A stretch of DNA of 64,000 nt from PALSA-1006 sp037140475 (GTDB lineage: Bacteria > Pseudomonadota > Gammaproteobacteria > Burkholderiales > Gallionellaceae): contig JBAXEJ010000004.1 in assembly GCA_037140475.1 (NCBI GenBank), positions 1 through 64,000 on the forward strand, written 5' to 3'. Of this stretch, positions 17,838-26,358 are shown one piece after another. Under the pieces are notes generated by a model. The model was not told where the DNA came from and made no database searches. It worked only from the letters and a program-made list of their open reading frames with translations. The number at the start of each line of letters is the position of its first letter. Positions within the stretch are counted from its first letter, which is position 1. A program made the translations under genes and the position numbers.

Positions 17838-18602
17838 TTAAAACTCGAACTCTTGTCCGTTTTGGAGCATTTTAGGAATAAAGCCAACGACGCATTCACT
17901 AATTTCCTGCATCGTCAACTCCACCTCACCTGGTTTTAAATGCGTGATATAAATTTGCGGATTACGTTTGAGCTTAACGATGTCTTTAGCCAACAGGCTT
18001 GGACAAAAATGTTTAGACATCAGTGCTAAATCCAACTCAGCATTTGAGAATGCGGTTTCCACGATTAGGTATTGCAAATTTTCAATACTATTCAAGGTGT
18101 CCCACAGTGCAGAACACACCGAGGTGTCGCCGCTAAACGCTAAACTCGCCACTCCGCTATCCAATAAAAATCCAACTGCAGGCACAACGTGGTTAGCAGG
18201 TATTGCGGTAACCTTACGTCCCTGCAAATCAACAGTTTTGCCTAGCTCTATCGCCTCATAACGCAAACAAGGCTGTTGCGCATTAGGGATCACGCTGAAG
18301 TCAGGCCAGATCGACCAATTAAAAATATGCTGCTTAAGAGTGGCGATGGTTTCTGCAGTTGCGTGAACAGTTAGCGGTTTATCTCTCATAGCCCCAACGC
18401 TATCAACCAGCAAAGGGATACACGCCACATGGTCCAAGTGGGAATGGGTGACAAAAACATGGTCGATCAAAATCATCTCAGCCAAACTTAAATCACCCAC
18501 CCCGGTTCCTGCATCAATCAATATATCGTGATCGAGCAACATCGAAGTCGTGCGCAAGTTTCCACCTATTCCGCCACTGCAACCTAGAATTCTTAACTTC
18601 AT
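17838..18602 (-). CDS. Metallo-beta-lactamase-fold cyclic-nucleotide phosphodiesterase (class II type)
   Basis: Predicted dinuclear-zinc phosphodiesterase of 254 residues. VTHSHLDHVACIPLL gives the HxHxDH metal motif, LIDAGTGVGD the first strand block, LAFSGDTS the later metal-bridging Asp and YITHLKPG the final His. The general pattern (LGCSGGIGGN start, short lactamase core) fits the class II 3',5'-cyclic-nucleotide phosphodiesterases. Its position next to an adenylate cyclase gene and a cNMP-binding gene supports cAMP as substrate, but this is inference. Other MBL hydrolases such as RNase Z share the fold. No signal peptide is seen, so it is cytoplasmic. Confidence 0.75.
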   Translation of the reverse strand: MKLRILGCSGGIGGNLRTTSMLLDHDILIDAGTGVGDLSLAEMILIDHVFVTHSHLDHVACIPLLVDSVGAMRDKPLTVHATAETIATLKQHIFNWSIWPDFSVIPNAQQPCLRYEAIELGKTVDLQGRKVTAIPANHVVPAVGFLLDSGVASLAFSGDTSVCSALWDTLNSIENLQYLIVETAFSNAELDLALMSKHFCPSLLAKDIVKLKRNPQIYITHLKPGEVELTMQEISECVVGFIPKMLQNGQEFEF

Positions 18603-18655
18603 CGTTGAACCATCCCTGGCCGATTAAATTGCTAACTTAATATGTAGTTAGTAAT

Positions 18656-20875
18656 TTATTTTGTTTTAAATACAAATACGCCATCCCACTCACTACCTGG
18701 CGGATTCTGACGGAAGTAAACAACACGTTCCGCATAGACTTGATACAGCTTTTCTTGCGGAGACATTTTTTGCAAATTGAATAACTGCAACTCAGCCTGA
18801 TCCCATTCTTGTTTGCGATAGGATCGTAGTGCTTGATGAAACAACTTCATTTCTTCCAAGGTATCTTTTTCGAGTTGTCCTGTCAGACCCATCGGCTGAA
18901 AAATCGCAACGGGCTTATCCTTACCTTTGACCCGCACCAAATCGAGCTCGCGATACACAAAGTCAGGTGCAACCTCCTTGGTCTTTTCACCGACAACTAT
19001 GCCAACACCATATTCTTTGGTAATGCCTTCCAATCGCGAAGCCAAGTTCACTGCATCGCCCATTACGGTATAGGCGACACGCACCTCGGAGCCCATGTTG
19101 CCTACACTCACCATTCCAGTATTGATACCCACACCAATATGTATGGGAGGCCAACCACGTTCTTTAAAGTGTGGTTGCAACGCCTCTAATGTTTGCAACA
19201 TTTCCAAGCCCGCCACAATCGAATGATGCGCATGATTTGCATCCGGCAGCGGAGCCCCCCAAAACGCCATGATGCAGTCGCCCATATATTTGTCGATGGT
19301 GCCACGATGCTTATAAACAACGCGTGACAGCGGTGTCAAAAACTCATTCATCAACAATGAAAGCTCTTTAGGATCTAGCCCTTCTGAAATAGTGGTAAAG
19401 CCTCGCACGTCAGAAAATAGAGTGGTCATCTCACGCCCCTCTCCTTCCATTGAAACGCTTTCTGGACGCTCACTCATTTCGCTGACCACTTCTTTCGGCA
19501 CGTACTGTCCAAACAGATTAGTAATTTGCCGCTTAGTGCGCGATTCCACGAAATAACCATAGGACATATTAAGTGCAAAAAGTGCAACGATCATCATTAG
19601 GCCGCCGCCCAGGGGTAACGCAATATTGCCGTATTGCCACACGCCGCCGTTAATGACCACTGTCGCAATCAATATAACAACTGTCACCAAAGTATTCTGC
19701 AAGGGGTTGAGCAAAGGCAGTATAAAAGCCATGGCAATCCCCACCAGGAGTATGAGCAAAACCTCCACGCCAAGGACATATGGCGGGTTAGATTTAATCG
19801 ATTGATTGAGAATGCCACTAATCATGTTCGCGTGAATCTCAACTCCCGGGAATACTTCATCCACAGGTGTTGCTCGCAAATCCAATAAACCTGGCGCGGT
19901 GGTTCCGATCAAAATTATTTTATTTTTTAAATCATCTAGCGCCACGCGCTCTTTCAAGACGTCTACTACCGAAATATATTTAAAGGTATTACGTCCACCA
20001 CTATAGGGCACTAGCGCATCTACCTTTGCATCCACAGGAATACTCAACTTACCCTGCGAGGTAGCTAGCTCTAACCACTCCAAGCCAGCATAATCTTTTG
20101 CATTTGCGCCCTCGCCATAGCCAGGAATTAGTTGCGGTGAACCCAAGGCCGTACGCACAACCGCCAGCGACAATGACTCATAGTAAGCGCCTGCATATTC
20201 CACCACCATGGGAATGCGCCTAACAATGCCGTCGAAATCCACCTGCGGATTAAAGTGCCCTGCTGATGCGGCATTCGCTTGAAACTCGGAAAGATTCGCA
20301 CCATAGCCCTCCCATTTCGAAAAATTAATGGGGCGACCTTTAAATGAACCCGCTTCAAAAACTGGCGCTGGCAAAGCTCCCGAAACATCTTTTGCAGAAT
20401 TGAAGTAATACCCCAAAACAATATTTCTCTGCTTCATCTTATTGACGAACAGATTGTCATATTCAAGTTGAGGTTTGATCTGAGATAAAACTGACTGAAA
20501 CTGAGCGACATCTTTGAGTTGATTTTTACCCAATTCCTGCAAAACTTTAAGACCGGAACTACTATCTCTTTCGGCAAATACGACGTCGAAGCCTACGACT
20601 GCAACATTATATTTGTCGAATAGCTTGTCCATCAGTGAAGCAAGCTTGTCACGACCCCAAGGCCAACGCCCTTCTTCTTTTAGACTTTTCTCATCAATAT
20701 CTAAAATAACGATACGATCATCGCTCACGTGTGGCAAAGTCAGACGCAAGCGCGTGTCATACAATTTTGCTTCTACAAAACTAACGAAACCAAGCTGATA
20801 AAACCTTGCTGCGTTGCCGAGGAAGAGAAAGACGATAGCGAGGCCGAGTGCAATTAACAGTGCATGCTTTTTCAC
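18656..20875 (-). CDS. CHASE2-domain class III adenylate/guanylate cyclase
   Basis: Membrane sensor cyclase of 739 residues. One N-terminal membrane helix is followed by an extracytoplasmic CHASE2 domain (about 30-350, with DDRIVILDIDEKSL, RWPWGRDKLA and GTTAPGLLDLRATP). Three transmembrane helices follow (about 365-440) and then a class III cyclase domain. The metal Asp lies in TLFSDVRGF (about 488), TIDKYMGDCIMAFWG gives the purine-specifying Lys and second metal Asp (about 528), and VMGDAVNLASRLE carries the second specificity Asp (about 607). Lys and Asp favour ATP over GTP. About 90 residues follow the cyclase. The start is GTG at 20875 after GAGG. It lies 51 bases after the FHA gene. 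Confidence 0.92.
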   Translation of the reverse strand: MKKHALLIALGLAIVFLFLGNAARFYQLGFVSFVEAKLYDTRLRLTLPHVSDDRIVILDIDEKSLKEEGRWPWGRDKLASLMDKLFDKYNVAVVGFDVVFAERDSSSGLKVLQELGKNQLKDVAQFQSVLSQIKPQLEYDNLFVNKMKQRNIVLGYYFNSAKDVSGALPAPVFEAGSFKGRPINFSKWEGYGANLSEFQANAASAGHFNPQVDFDGIVRRIPMVVEYAGAYYESLSLAVVRTALGSPQLIPGYGEGANAKDYAGLEWLELATSQGKLSIPVDAKVDALVPYSGGRNTFKYISVVDVLKERVALDDLKNKIILIGTTAPGLLDLRATPVDEVFPGVEIHANMISGILNQSIKSNPPYVLGVEVLLILLVGIAMAFILPLLNPLQNTLVTVVILIATVVINGGVWQYGNIALPLGGGLMMIVALFALNMSYGYFVESRTKRQITNLFGQYVPKEVVSEMSERPESVSMEGEGREMTTLFSDVRGFTTISEGLDPKELSLLMNEFLTPLSRVVYKHRGTIDKYMGDCIMAFWGAPLPDANHAHHSIVAGLEMLQTLEALQPHFKERGWPPIHIGVGINTGMVSVGNMGSEVRVAYTVMGDAVNLASRLEGITKEYGVGIVVGEKTKEVAPDFVYRELDLVRVKGKDKPVAIFQPMGLTGQLEKDTLEEMKLFHQALRSYRKQEWDQAELQLFNLQKMSPQEKLYQVYAERVVYFRQNPPGSEWDGVFVFKTK

Positions 20876-20926
20876 TCAAACCTCGTCATATGAATTAAAA
20901 AATGTTTGATCGCTCAATGTACTAAA

Positions 20927-21673
20927 TCAAGCTTTAAAATAAAACTCCATTTTCACGCCGGCCAACTCAATGATGTCATGATCATTAAGTTGGTGCGGTT
21001 GCTCTCCGGTCGAGGCTCCATTCACCATCGGGAATTTTGCACCTTCAACATGAGTAATAAAGAAACCATGCGGACGCTTAGCCAGTACAGCAACTTGAAC
21101 GCCGGGCTTACCTAAAGTAGTCAAACTTTTGACCAACTCAAGCTCTTTACCTGCATTGGGTCCATTCAAAATTTGCACTGCGGCAACCTGACTTACGGCC
21201 GCTGGCGCTGCTGCCGCAACCTCTCCATCAGTGCCGGCAACAAATTTCCCCGTCACATCCCCTACCCCAACATTAGTTTGAGTGCGAGTAAAATCGCTCG
21301 TCTCGGCCCCTGCTTGGGAAGTCTTAACCGGCCTGCTCAACACCATCGTTTTTTCAAAATCAGCTGACGGAGCTTGCGCTGGCTGATCATTCAAATATTT
21401 CAGCTTATATTTTCCAATTTCAATGAGGTCATTATTTTGCAGGAAGTGCTTTTTAGTCGCTGTTCCATTTACTGCAAGACCATTTGTACTTTCCAAATCC
21501 TCTAGAAAGGAGTCATTCAGAATCGTAATGATCGCCGCGTGCTCGCTACTAATCGCTAAGTTGTCGATCACAATGTCGTTATGCGGTTTACGACCGATTG
21601 TCGTGCGCTCTTTATTTAGCACATACTCTTTCAGCACCACGCCATCCATGCTGAGTATCAATTTAGCCGGCAT
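20927..21673 (-). CDS. FHA-domain protein with a second FHA-like C-terminal domain
   Basis: Cytoplasmic protein of 248 residues. The N-terminal FHA domain (about 1-85) has all key phosphothreonine-reader residues: TTIGRKPHNDIVI, ISSEHAAI and LESTNGLAVNG. A low-complexity Ala/Thr/Val linker (about 90-155) includes two candidate phosphorylation spots, FEKTMVLSRP and FTRTQTN. The C-terminal region (about 160-248) resembles FHA in length and ending (LNDHDIIELAGVKMEFYF) but lacks the Arg-Ser-His set. It is probably the phospho-reader for the kinase and phosphatase encoded just upstream. It starts 17 bases after the PP2C gene. Confidence 0.87.
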   Translation of the reverse strand: MPAKLILSMDGVVLKEYVLNKERTTIGRKPHNDIVIDNLAISSEHAAIITILNDSFLEDLESTNGLAVNGTATKKHFLQNNDLIEIGKYKLKYLNDQPAQAPSADFEKTMVLSRPVKTSQAGAETSDFTRTQTNVGVGDVTGKFVAGTDGEVAAAAPAAVSQVAAVQILNGPNAGKELELVKSLTTLGKPGVQVAVLAKRPHGFFITHVEGAKFPMVNGASTGEQPHQLNDHDIIELAGVKMEFYFKA

Positions 21674-21690
21674 ATCATCAATCCCCGTAG

Positions 21691-22518
21691 TTAATTCTTA
21701 AACCAAGACAATAATTTTTGCACCCATCCACTCGGGGTTGCAAATTTACCATTTACTTTCACTAAGATAACGGAGACATTATCGCGTCCGCCGTTGTCGT
21801 TTGCCATTTGTATCAGCTGAGTTGCGGCTAAGGGCAAGTTAGCCCGCAACATTTGCAATGTCGAACCAATATCTTCGTCTTCGACCATATCATTCAATCC
21901 ATCAGAGCAGAGTAAATAAACATCGCCCACCTGCAAATCATGAATATGGATTTCAACATCTACGTCATCATCAATACCCACGGCACGTGTGACTAAGTTT
22001 TTATTCTTAGAAGTACGCGCATCTTGTTTACTGATCATGCCGCTATCAATTTGCTCTTGCAGCAAAGAGTGATCGCGCGTGATGGTTTCAAATGTTTCAC
22101 CTCGCAGGCGGTACATTCGAGAATCACCCACATGCGCAACTGCCACCCGATCATCATAAAACAACGCCGCCACTATCGTTGTTCCCATGCCGGAATATTG
22201 CGGCTGGCTTTCTGCGGCATGAAAAATAGAGGAGTTCGCTTTTTGCACATTATCGCGCAACAAAACTACCGCTTCATCCTCGCCGCTAAAAGCATCTTGC
22301 TCTTCAGGCTTTACGCTTTCCAAACGATGCTTAATCTCAGTTGCCACAACTGAAACCGCAATGCCGCTGGCCACCTCGCCAGCATTGTAGCCCCCCATAC
22401 CGTCTGCCAAAACCACCAGGCCTGACGGCAAATCAAACGCCACACTATCTTCGTTGTGAGACCTGACCATTCCTGGATGGGTCTGACTTACCATCTCTAG
22501 CGCGTCTTGTATTTTCAC
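21691..22518 (-). CDS. PP2C-family serine/threonine protein phosphatase
   Basis: Metal-dependent Ser/Thr phosphatase (Stp1/PrpC type) of about 275 residues. The eleven-motif pattern is visible: VRSHNEDSV, LADGMGGYNAGEVAS (metal-binding DGMGG), SGMGTTIVAA, VAVAHVGDSRMYRLR, ITRDHSL, DVYLLCSDGLNDMV and GGRDNVSVILV. It is cytoplasmic and soluble. The frame is open to 22563, but that would overlap the kinase gene; a GTG at 22518 preceded by AGGGG at good spacing is a better start. It lies 23 bases after the kinase gene, so writer and eraser are made together. Confidence 0.93.
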   Translation of the reverse strand: MKIQDALEMVSQTHPGMVRSHNEDSVAFDLPSGLVVLADGMGGYNAGEVASGIAVSVVATEIKHRLESVKPEEQDAFSGEDEAVVLLRDNVQKANSSIFHAAESQPQYSGMGTTIVAALFYDDRVAVAHVGDSRMYRLRGETFETITRDHSLLQEQIDSGMISKQDARTSKNKNLVTRAVGIDDDVDVEIHIHDLQVGDVYLLCSDGLNDMVEDEDIGSTLQMLRANLPLAATQLIQMANDNGGRDNVSVILVKVNGKFATPSGWVQKLLSWFKN

Positions 22519-22541
22519 ACTCCACCCCTGCAATTCAATAT

Positions 22542-25073
22542 TTAGTGCAAAGTCGCCGCACACTGGCGTATCGCCTCTGCCATTTCCTGTCCGGTTTGAA
22601 AACGATCTTCTACTTTTTTTGCCAGCGCCTTATTGATTACGTCAACGACACAGGCTGGCACATCTGGGCTAATCGTACGAATATCTGCATGCGGCTCATT
22701 CGCAATTCGGAACATCAGTTGCGCCATTGAGTCTCCCTCAAAGGGTAGCTTACCACACACCATTTGATACAAACTCGCTCCCAAGGAGAACAAGTCTGAC
22801 TGCCCCTCAATTTTGGTACCCGCCAATTGCTCTGGTGACATATAGGAGGGCGTCCCCAATACCATGCCCGTTTTGGTTTTGGACGAATCAGTGATTCGTG
22901 CAATACCAAAATCGGTCACCTTAGCCGTGTCACTTTCCATGTCATACATGATATTTGCCGGTTTAATGTCGCGGTGCACCACATGGAGCGTGTGCGCATA
23001 GCCAAGCGCATCAGCTACGCGTGCAATGATACTCAACACTTTAGGCAAAGGCAGCAAATTATCCCGCTTGGTGTAGGGGACGAGATCCTTCCCTTTTAAG
23101 AACTCCATCGCTATGTAAGCTAGATCGTGCTCTTCGCCCGCATCGTACATCGTCACGATATTCGGATGATTTAAACGGCCCGCAGTTTCTGCCTCGCGGA
23201 AGAAGCGCGCCTTAACATCTTCCAGCTCATCCGCATCGAACTCTTGCGACAAATTCATGGTTTTGATGGCCACCACGCGGCTAATTTTGGGATCTTTGCC
23301 GAGATAGACCACGCCCATCGCGCCCTTGCCCAGCTCTTTTTCGATTTCGTAACGACCCAACATTGGTTTACTGACGCCGGCCTTGTCCAACATCATCGTG
23401 CTCGCATTACTCTTGCCCGATGCCCCTCCCAAAATGACCGTTTCAGACATTGTCTTAGCTTGACTCATGCGCTGCTCTAAATCACGGAATTTTGGGTTGT
23501 AGTCAGTCATGTATTTAAACACTGACTCCGCCTTATTAAACTGGCGCTTGCGCTCAAAGTCTAAACCCAAGTTATACAACACATCCATCAAGCTATCGTC
23601 AATAGGCACTTTGCGCAGCTTATCAAATGCAATATCCAGTTGACCTTGCCCTTGAAAAGCCAACCCCAACATGCGGTTACTTTCAGCGGAGTCGGCATCC
23701 GATTTAATCTTGCCTTGCTCAGTCACTAAGAAGCGTTTGGTCGTCAACAATAAATGGCCCACCAACAACAAAGCCGCCGGCAACATCAACTGTATCCAAA
23801 GTGCTTGCGTGGTCATCAACACAAAGTGACTAGTCAAAAGAGAAACAAACAAAACGACCGTCACAATTGCTCCAATACCAGCACTCAGCCGGGGCAATAG
23901 TAAAATGAGATACAACGCGATCAGCAAAAAGATACCTGTTTGCGCCCAAAACGCCCAGCTCGGCACCACAAAGAAATCCTGTTTGAGAATGCTCGAAATA
24001 GAATGCGCCAAAGTAACCACAGGCGACATCCCGGCAGAAACTGGCGTCACCTGTAGTGCGCCGACACCCGCAGCTGTTGCACCGATGAGCACAATTTTGT
24101 CGCGATATTTATCGGCAGGAATTTTTCCCGACAGCACATCGTAGAACGAATCCACTTGAAACGCGGGCTTCCCGTCACGGTCGCTATAAAAATAAGTGTG
24201 CATGCGCGACAAGGGGTCCGTCACGATATTTAAGCTACCAATCTTCACACTCTGCCCAAGATTAACTTGAATATCTTTTGGCTCAAGATTCAAACTTTTG
24301 GCCGCCAACATCAATGACAACGAAGGGTAAAACTGATCGAAATAATTCAACACGAGCGGCTCAGTGCGAATACCCCCATCGATATCCGGTGTGACATTGA
24401 GGTGGCCGATAGCAACTGCCAATGAGCCCAAAATCGGAATAGGCACCTGTGCGCCGTTGCTCTGGATGGGGAACATCCCCGGAGTGCCTTCTTTGATATT
24501 CGCCAAACCGTTTTTCAACACATACTCTGGCAGAGGGTTACTTGGCCTGCCTTGCGGCTCGCCTAATTCGAAATACATGCCTAACAACACCGAATTCGCC
24601 TTGGCCATACTTTCAGCCAATTTCATGTCGTTATCGAGGTGTGACATCGCTTCCAGCAAGATCAGATTCAACTGTTCCCACTCGACCGGATTAGATTCTT
24701 TAATCGTTGAAGTTGCGAGAACAGTCGCCAGTTTATTGACATATTCCAAGCCTGCATCAACTTGCGGCTCAGAGAAAAACACGGTATTACCGATGACTTT
24801 GGCATGACCACTCGCCAAAATATCTAACAACTTACCTTGGGTCTCACGTGGCCAAGGCCAGCGTCCAAGGTTGGCAATGCTGTCATCGTCAATCGCGATG
24901 ATGGCGATTTTGTCACTCGCCACACGAGAAGAAGCGCGCACGCCAATGTCATAAGCCTTGCGCTCAAGGCTTTGCATCAAATCAGAGTTCGCCGTCGCCA
25001 AAAACACCAATGCAACTAGTACGCCAACAAACCAATCGGCTTTGAAGAACGTCACTTTTTTGATGTTAGCCAT
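22542..25073 (-). CDS. CHASE2-domain Ser/Thr protein kinase
   Basis: Membrane receptor kinase of 843 residues. An N-terminal helix (about 13-30) and an extracytoplasmic CHASE2 domain (DKIAIIAIDDDSIANLGR, RWPWPRE, LIGATAAGVGALQVTP) precede a cluster of about three membrane helices (370-450). A TPR-like linker follows (about 480-550, LGLAFQGQGQLDIAFDKL). The Hanks-type kinase domain (about 570-838) has GKGAMGVVYLG, VVAIKTM, VHRDIKPANIM (about 700), TDFGIARI, GTPSYMSPEQ and SDLFSLG, all intact. This is the first gene of the eight-gene block and shares its sensor type with the cyclase. The start ATG follows AAGGTGGGG. Confidence 0.93.
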   Translation of the reverse strand: MANIKKVTFFKADWFVGVLVALVFLATANSDLMQSLERKAYDIGVRASSRVASDKIAIIAIDDDSIANLGRWPWPRETQGKLLDILASGHAKVIGNTVFFSEPQVDAGLEYVNKLATVLATSTIKESNPVEWEQLNLILLEAMSHLDNDMKLAESMAKANSVLLGMYFELGEPQGRPSNPLPEYVLKNGLANIKEGTPGMFPIQSNGAQVPIPILGSLAVAIGHLNVTPDIDGGIRTEPLVLNYFDQFYPSLSLMLAAKSLNLEPKDIQVNLGQSVKIGSLNIVTDPLSRMHTYFYSDRDGKPAFQVDSFYDVLSGKIPADKYRDKIVLIGATAAGVGALQVTPVSAGMSPVVTLAHSISSILKQDFFVVPSWAFWAQTGIFLLIALYLILLLPRLSAGIGAIVTVVLFVSLLTSHFVLMTTQALWIQLMLPAALLLVGHLLLTTKRFLVTEQGKIKSDADSAESNRMLGLAFQGQGQLDIAFDKLRKVPIDDSLMDVLYNLGLDFERKRQFNKAESVFKYMTDYNPKFRDLEQRMSQAKTMSETVILGGASGKSNASTMMLDKAGVSKPMLGRYEIEKELGKGAMGVVYLGKDPKISRVVAIKTMNLSQEFDADELEDVKARFFREAETAGRLNHPNIVTMYDAGEEHDLAYIAMEFLKGKDLVPYTKRDNLLPLPKVLSIIARVADALGYAHTLHVVHRDIKPANIMYDMESDTAKVTDFGIARITDSSKTKTGMVLGTPSYMSPEQLAGTKIEGQSDLFSLGASLYQMVCGKLPFEGDSMAQLMFRIANEPHADIRTISPDVPACVVDVINKALAKKVEDRFQTGQEMAEAIRQCAATLH

Positions 25074-25173
25074 GCCCCACCTTTGTCATTCTGTTTTCCT
25101 CTTCGCCAGATACTAAAACATTTTTCAATGGCAAACTATAGCGATCTGATTTAATTGAATTATCTAGATATTT

Positions 25174-25599
25174 TTATTTGACGAGCAAAACAGGGACTTT
25201 TGCCAAATGAACAACTTTACTTGCTACAGAACCTAACAACAGTGTGGATAAAGACGTTTCACCATGTGCGCTCATCACAATTTGCTCAACCTGATGCTCT
25301 TGAGCGTATTGCACCACGCCCTCAGCAGGCGAGCCCACACTTACATGATAGGTGTAAGCCAAGCCAACCTTGTCTAGCTTAGCTCGCGCCTGAGTGAGTG
25401 CCACAGCCCCCTGCTCACGATAATAATCATTGATCGTGTCTTGCCTGATGAATAACTTAACGTTACCCGACGCCAGTTTCCACTGCACATTGAGCAAGCA
25501 AATTTGCGGTGGCTCTTTGAATTGAGCTGCATTAGCAATCACATAATCTACCGCACGCTCAGCATTGATGGAGCCATCTACTGGAATCAATATTTTCAT
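25174..25599 (-). CDS. Universal stress protein family
   Basis: UspA-fold protein of 141 residues, cytoplasmic. It begins MKILIPVDGSINAERAVDYV and ends with the nucleotide loop SAHGETSLSTLLLGSVASKVV and VPVLLVK. The ATP-binding pattern GxxGx9GS/T is nearly complete; the first Gly is Ser here, so nucleotide binding is probable but not certain. It is 14 bases after the terC-type gene and about 100 bases before the kinase gene, so it may belong to either transcript. No specific role can be read from the sequence. Confidence 0.9.
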   Translation of the reverse strand: MKILIPVDGSINAERAVDYVIANAAQFKEPPQICLLNVQWKLASGNVKLFIRQDTINDYYREQGAVALTQARAKLDKVGLAYTYHVSVGSPAEGVVQYAQEHQVEQIVMSAHGETSLSTLLLGSVASKVVHLAKVPVLLVK

Positions 25600-25613
25600 T
25601 TCACTTTCCTCAC

Positions 25614-26354
25614 TTAGGCTTGATCGCCCTGTTTAGCAGGCACTTGCTCATCCACCAGATCGATCACCTCAGCTGTCGCAACTTTGCGCATAGCCAACCA
25701 TTTGCCGACCCCCAATACCAACAGCGCACAGAATCCTGGAACGATCCAATGCAAAGCATGTTGCGCTTCGACCCAAGGCTTAAATAATGCTTCGCCCAGC
25801 AACATCTCACCGGCAACGTATCCTAACAACGCTCCTCCAGCGAAAACAATAAATGGGAAACGGTCGATGAGTTTCAATACCAACTGACTACTCCACGCGA
25901 TCATCGGTATGCTAATCAGCAAACCGAACACCAACAGCATCACATTGCCATGCGCCGCTCCCGCCACACCCAGCACGTTATCGAGGCTCATCACAAAGTC
26001 TGCAATGATGATGGTTTTTATCGCGCCCCACAGATGCGTATCTGCCTTGATATTACCTTCGCTGTGCTCATCGTCTGGCAGTAGCAATTTGATACCAATC
26101 CAGAGTAGTAGCAACGCACCCACCAACTTCAAATAAGGCAACGCTAGCAAGCTCACAGCAAAGAAAGTCAATACGATACGCAAACCAATCGCACCACCCA
26201 CGCCGTACAGAATGCCCTTCTTACGTTGCGCTGCAGGCAAGTTGCGACAAGCCAACGCAATCACCACTGCGTTATCCCCAGATAACAGCAAGTCGATCAT
26301 GATGATCTTAAATACATCTACCCAAAATTGGGCAGAGCTCAGCATTTCCAACAT
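25614..26354 (-). CDS. TerC/YjbE-family integral membrane protein
   Basis: Polytopic inner membrane protein of about 246 residues of the TerC family, proposed to move metal ions, possibly manganese. The two family signatures with acidic residues in membrane helices are present: IDLLLSGDNAVVIALAC and IIADFVMSLDNVLGVAGAA. Seven or so hydrophobic segments follow the family pattern; the C-terminal tail is hydrophilic. The ATG at 26354 follows AAGGGA, which overlaps the sucD stop region; a GTG one codon earlier is possible. It is coupled to sucD with no real gap, an arrangement I cannot explain functionally. Confidence 0.9.
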   Translation of the reverse strand: MLEMLSSAQFWVDVFKIIMIDLLLSGDNAVVIALACRNLPAAQRKKGILYGVGGAIGLRIVLTFFAVSLLALPYLKLVGALLLLWIGIKLLLPDDEHSEGNIKADTHLWGAIKTIIIADFVMSLDNVLGVAGAAHGNVMLLVFGLLISIPMIAWSSQLVLKLIDRFPFIVFAGGALLGYVAGEMLLGEALFKPWVEAQHALHWIVPGFCALLVLGVGKWLAMRKVATAEVIDLVDEQVPAKQGDQA

Positions 26355-26358
26355 CACA

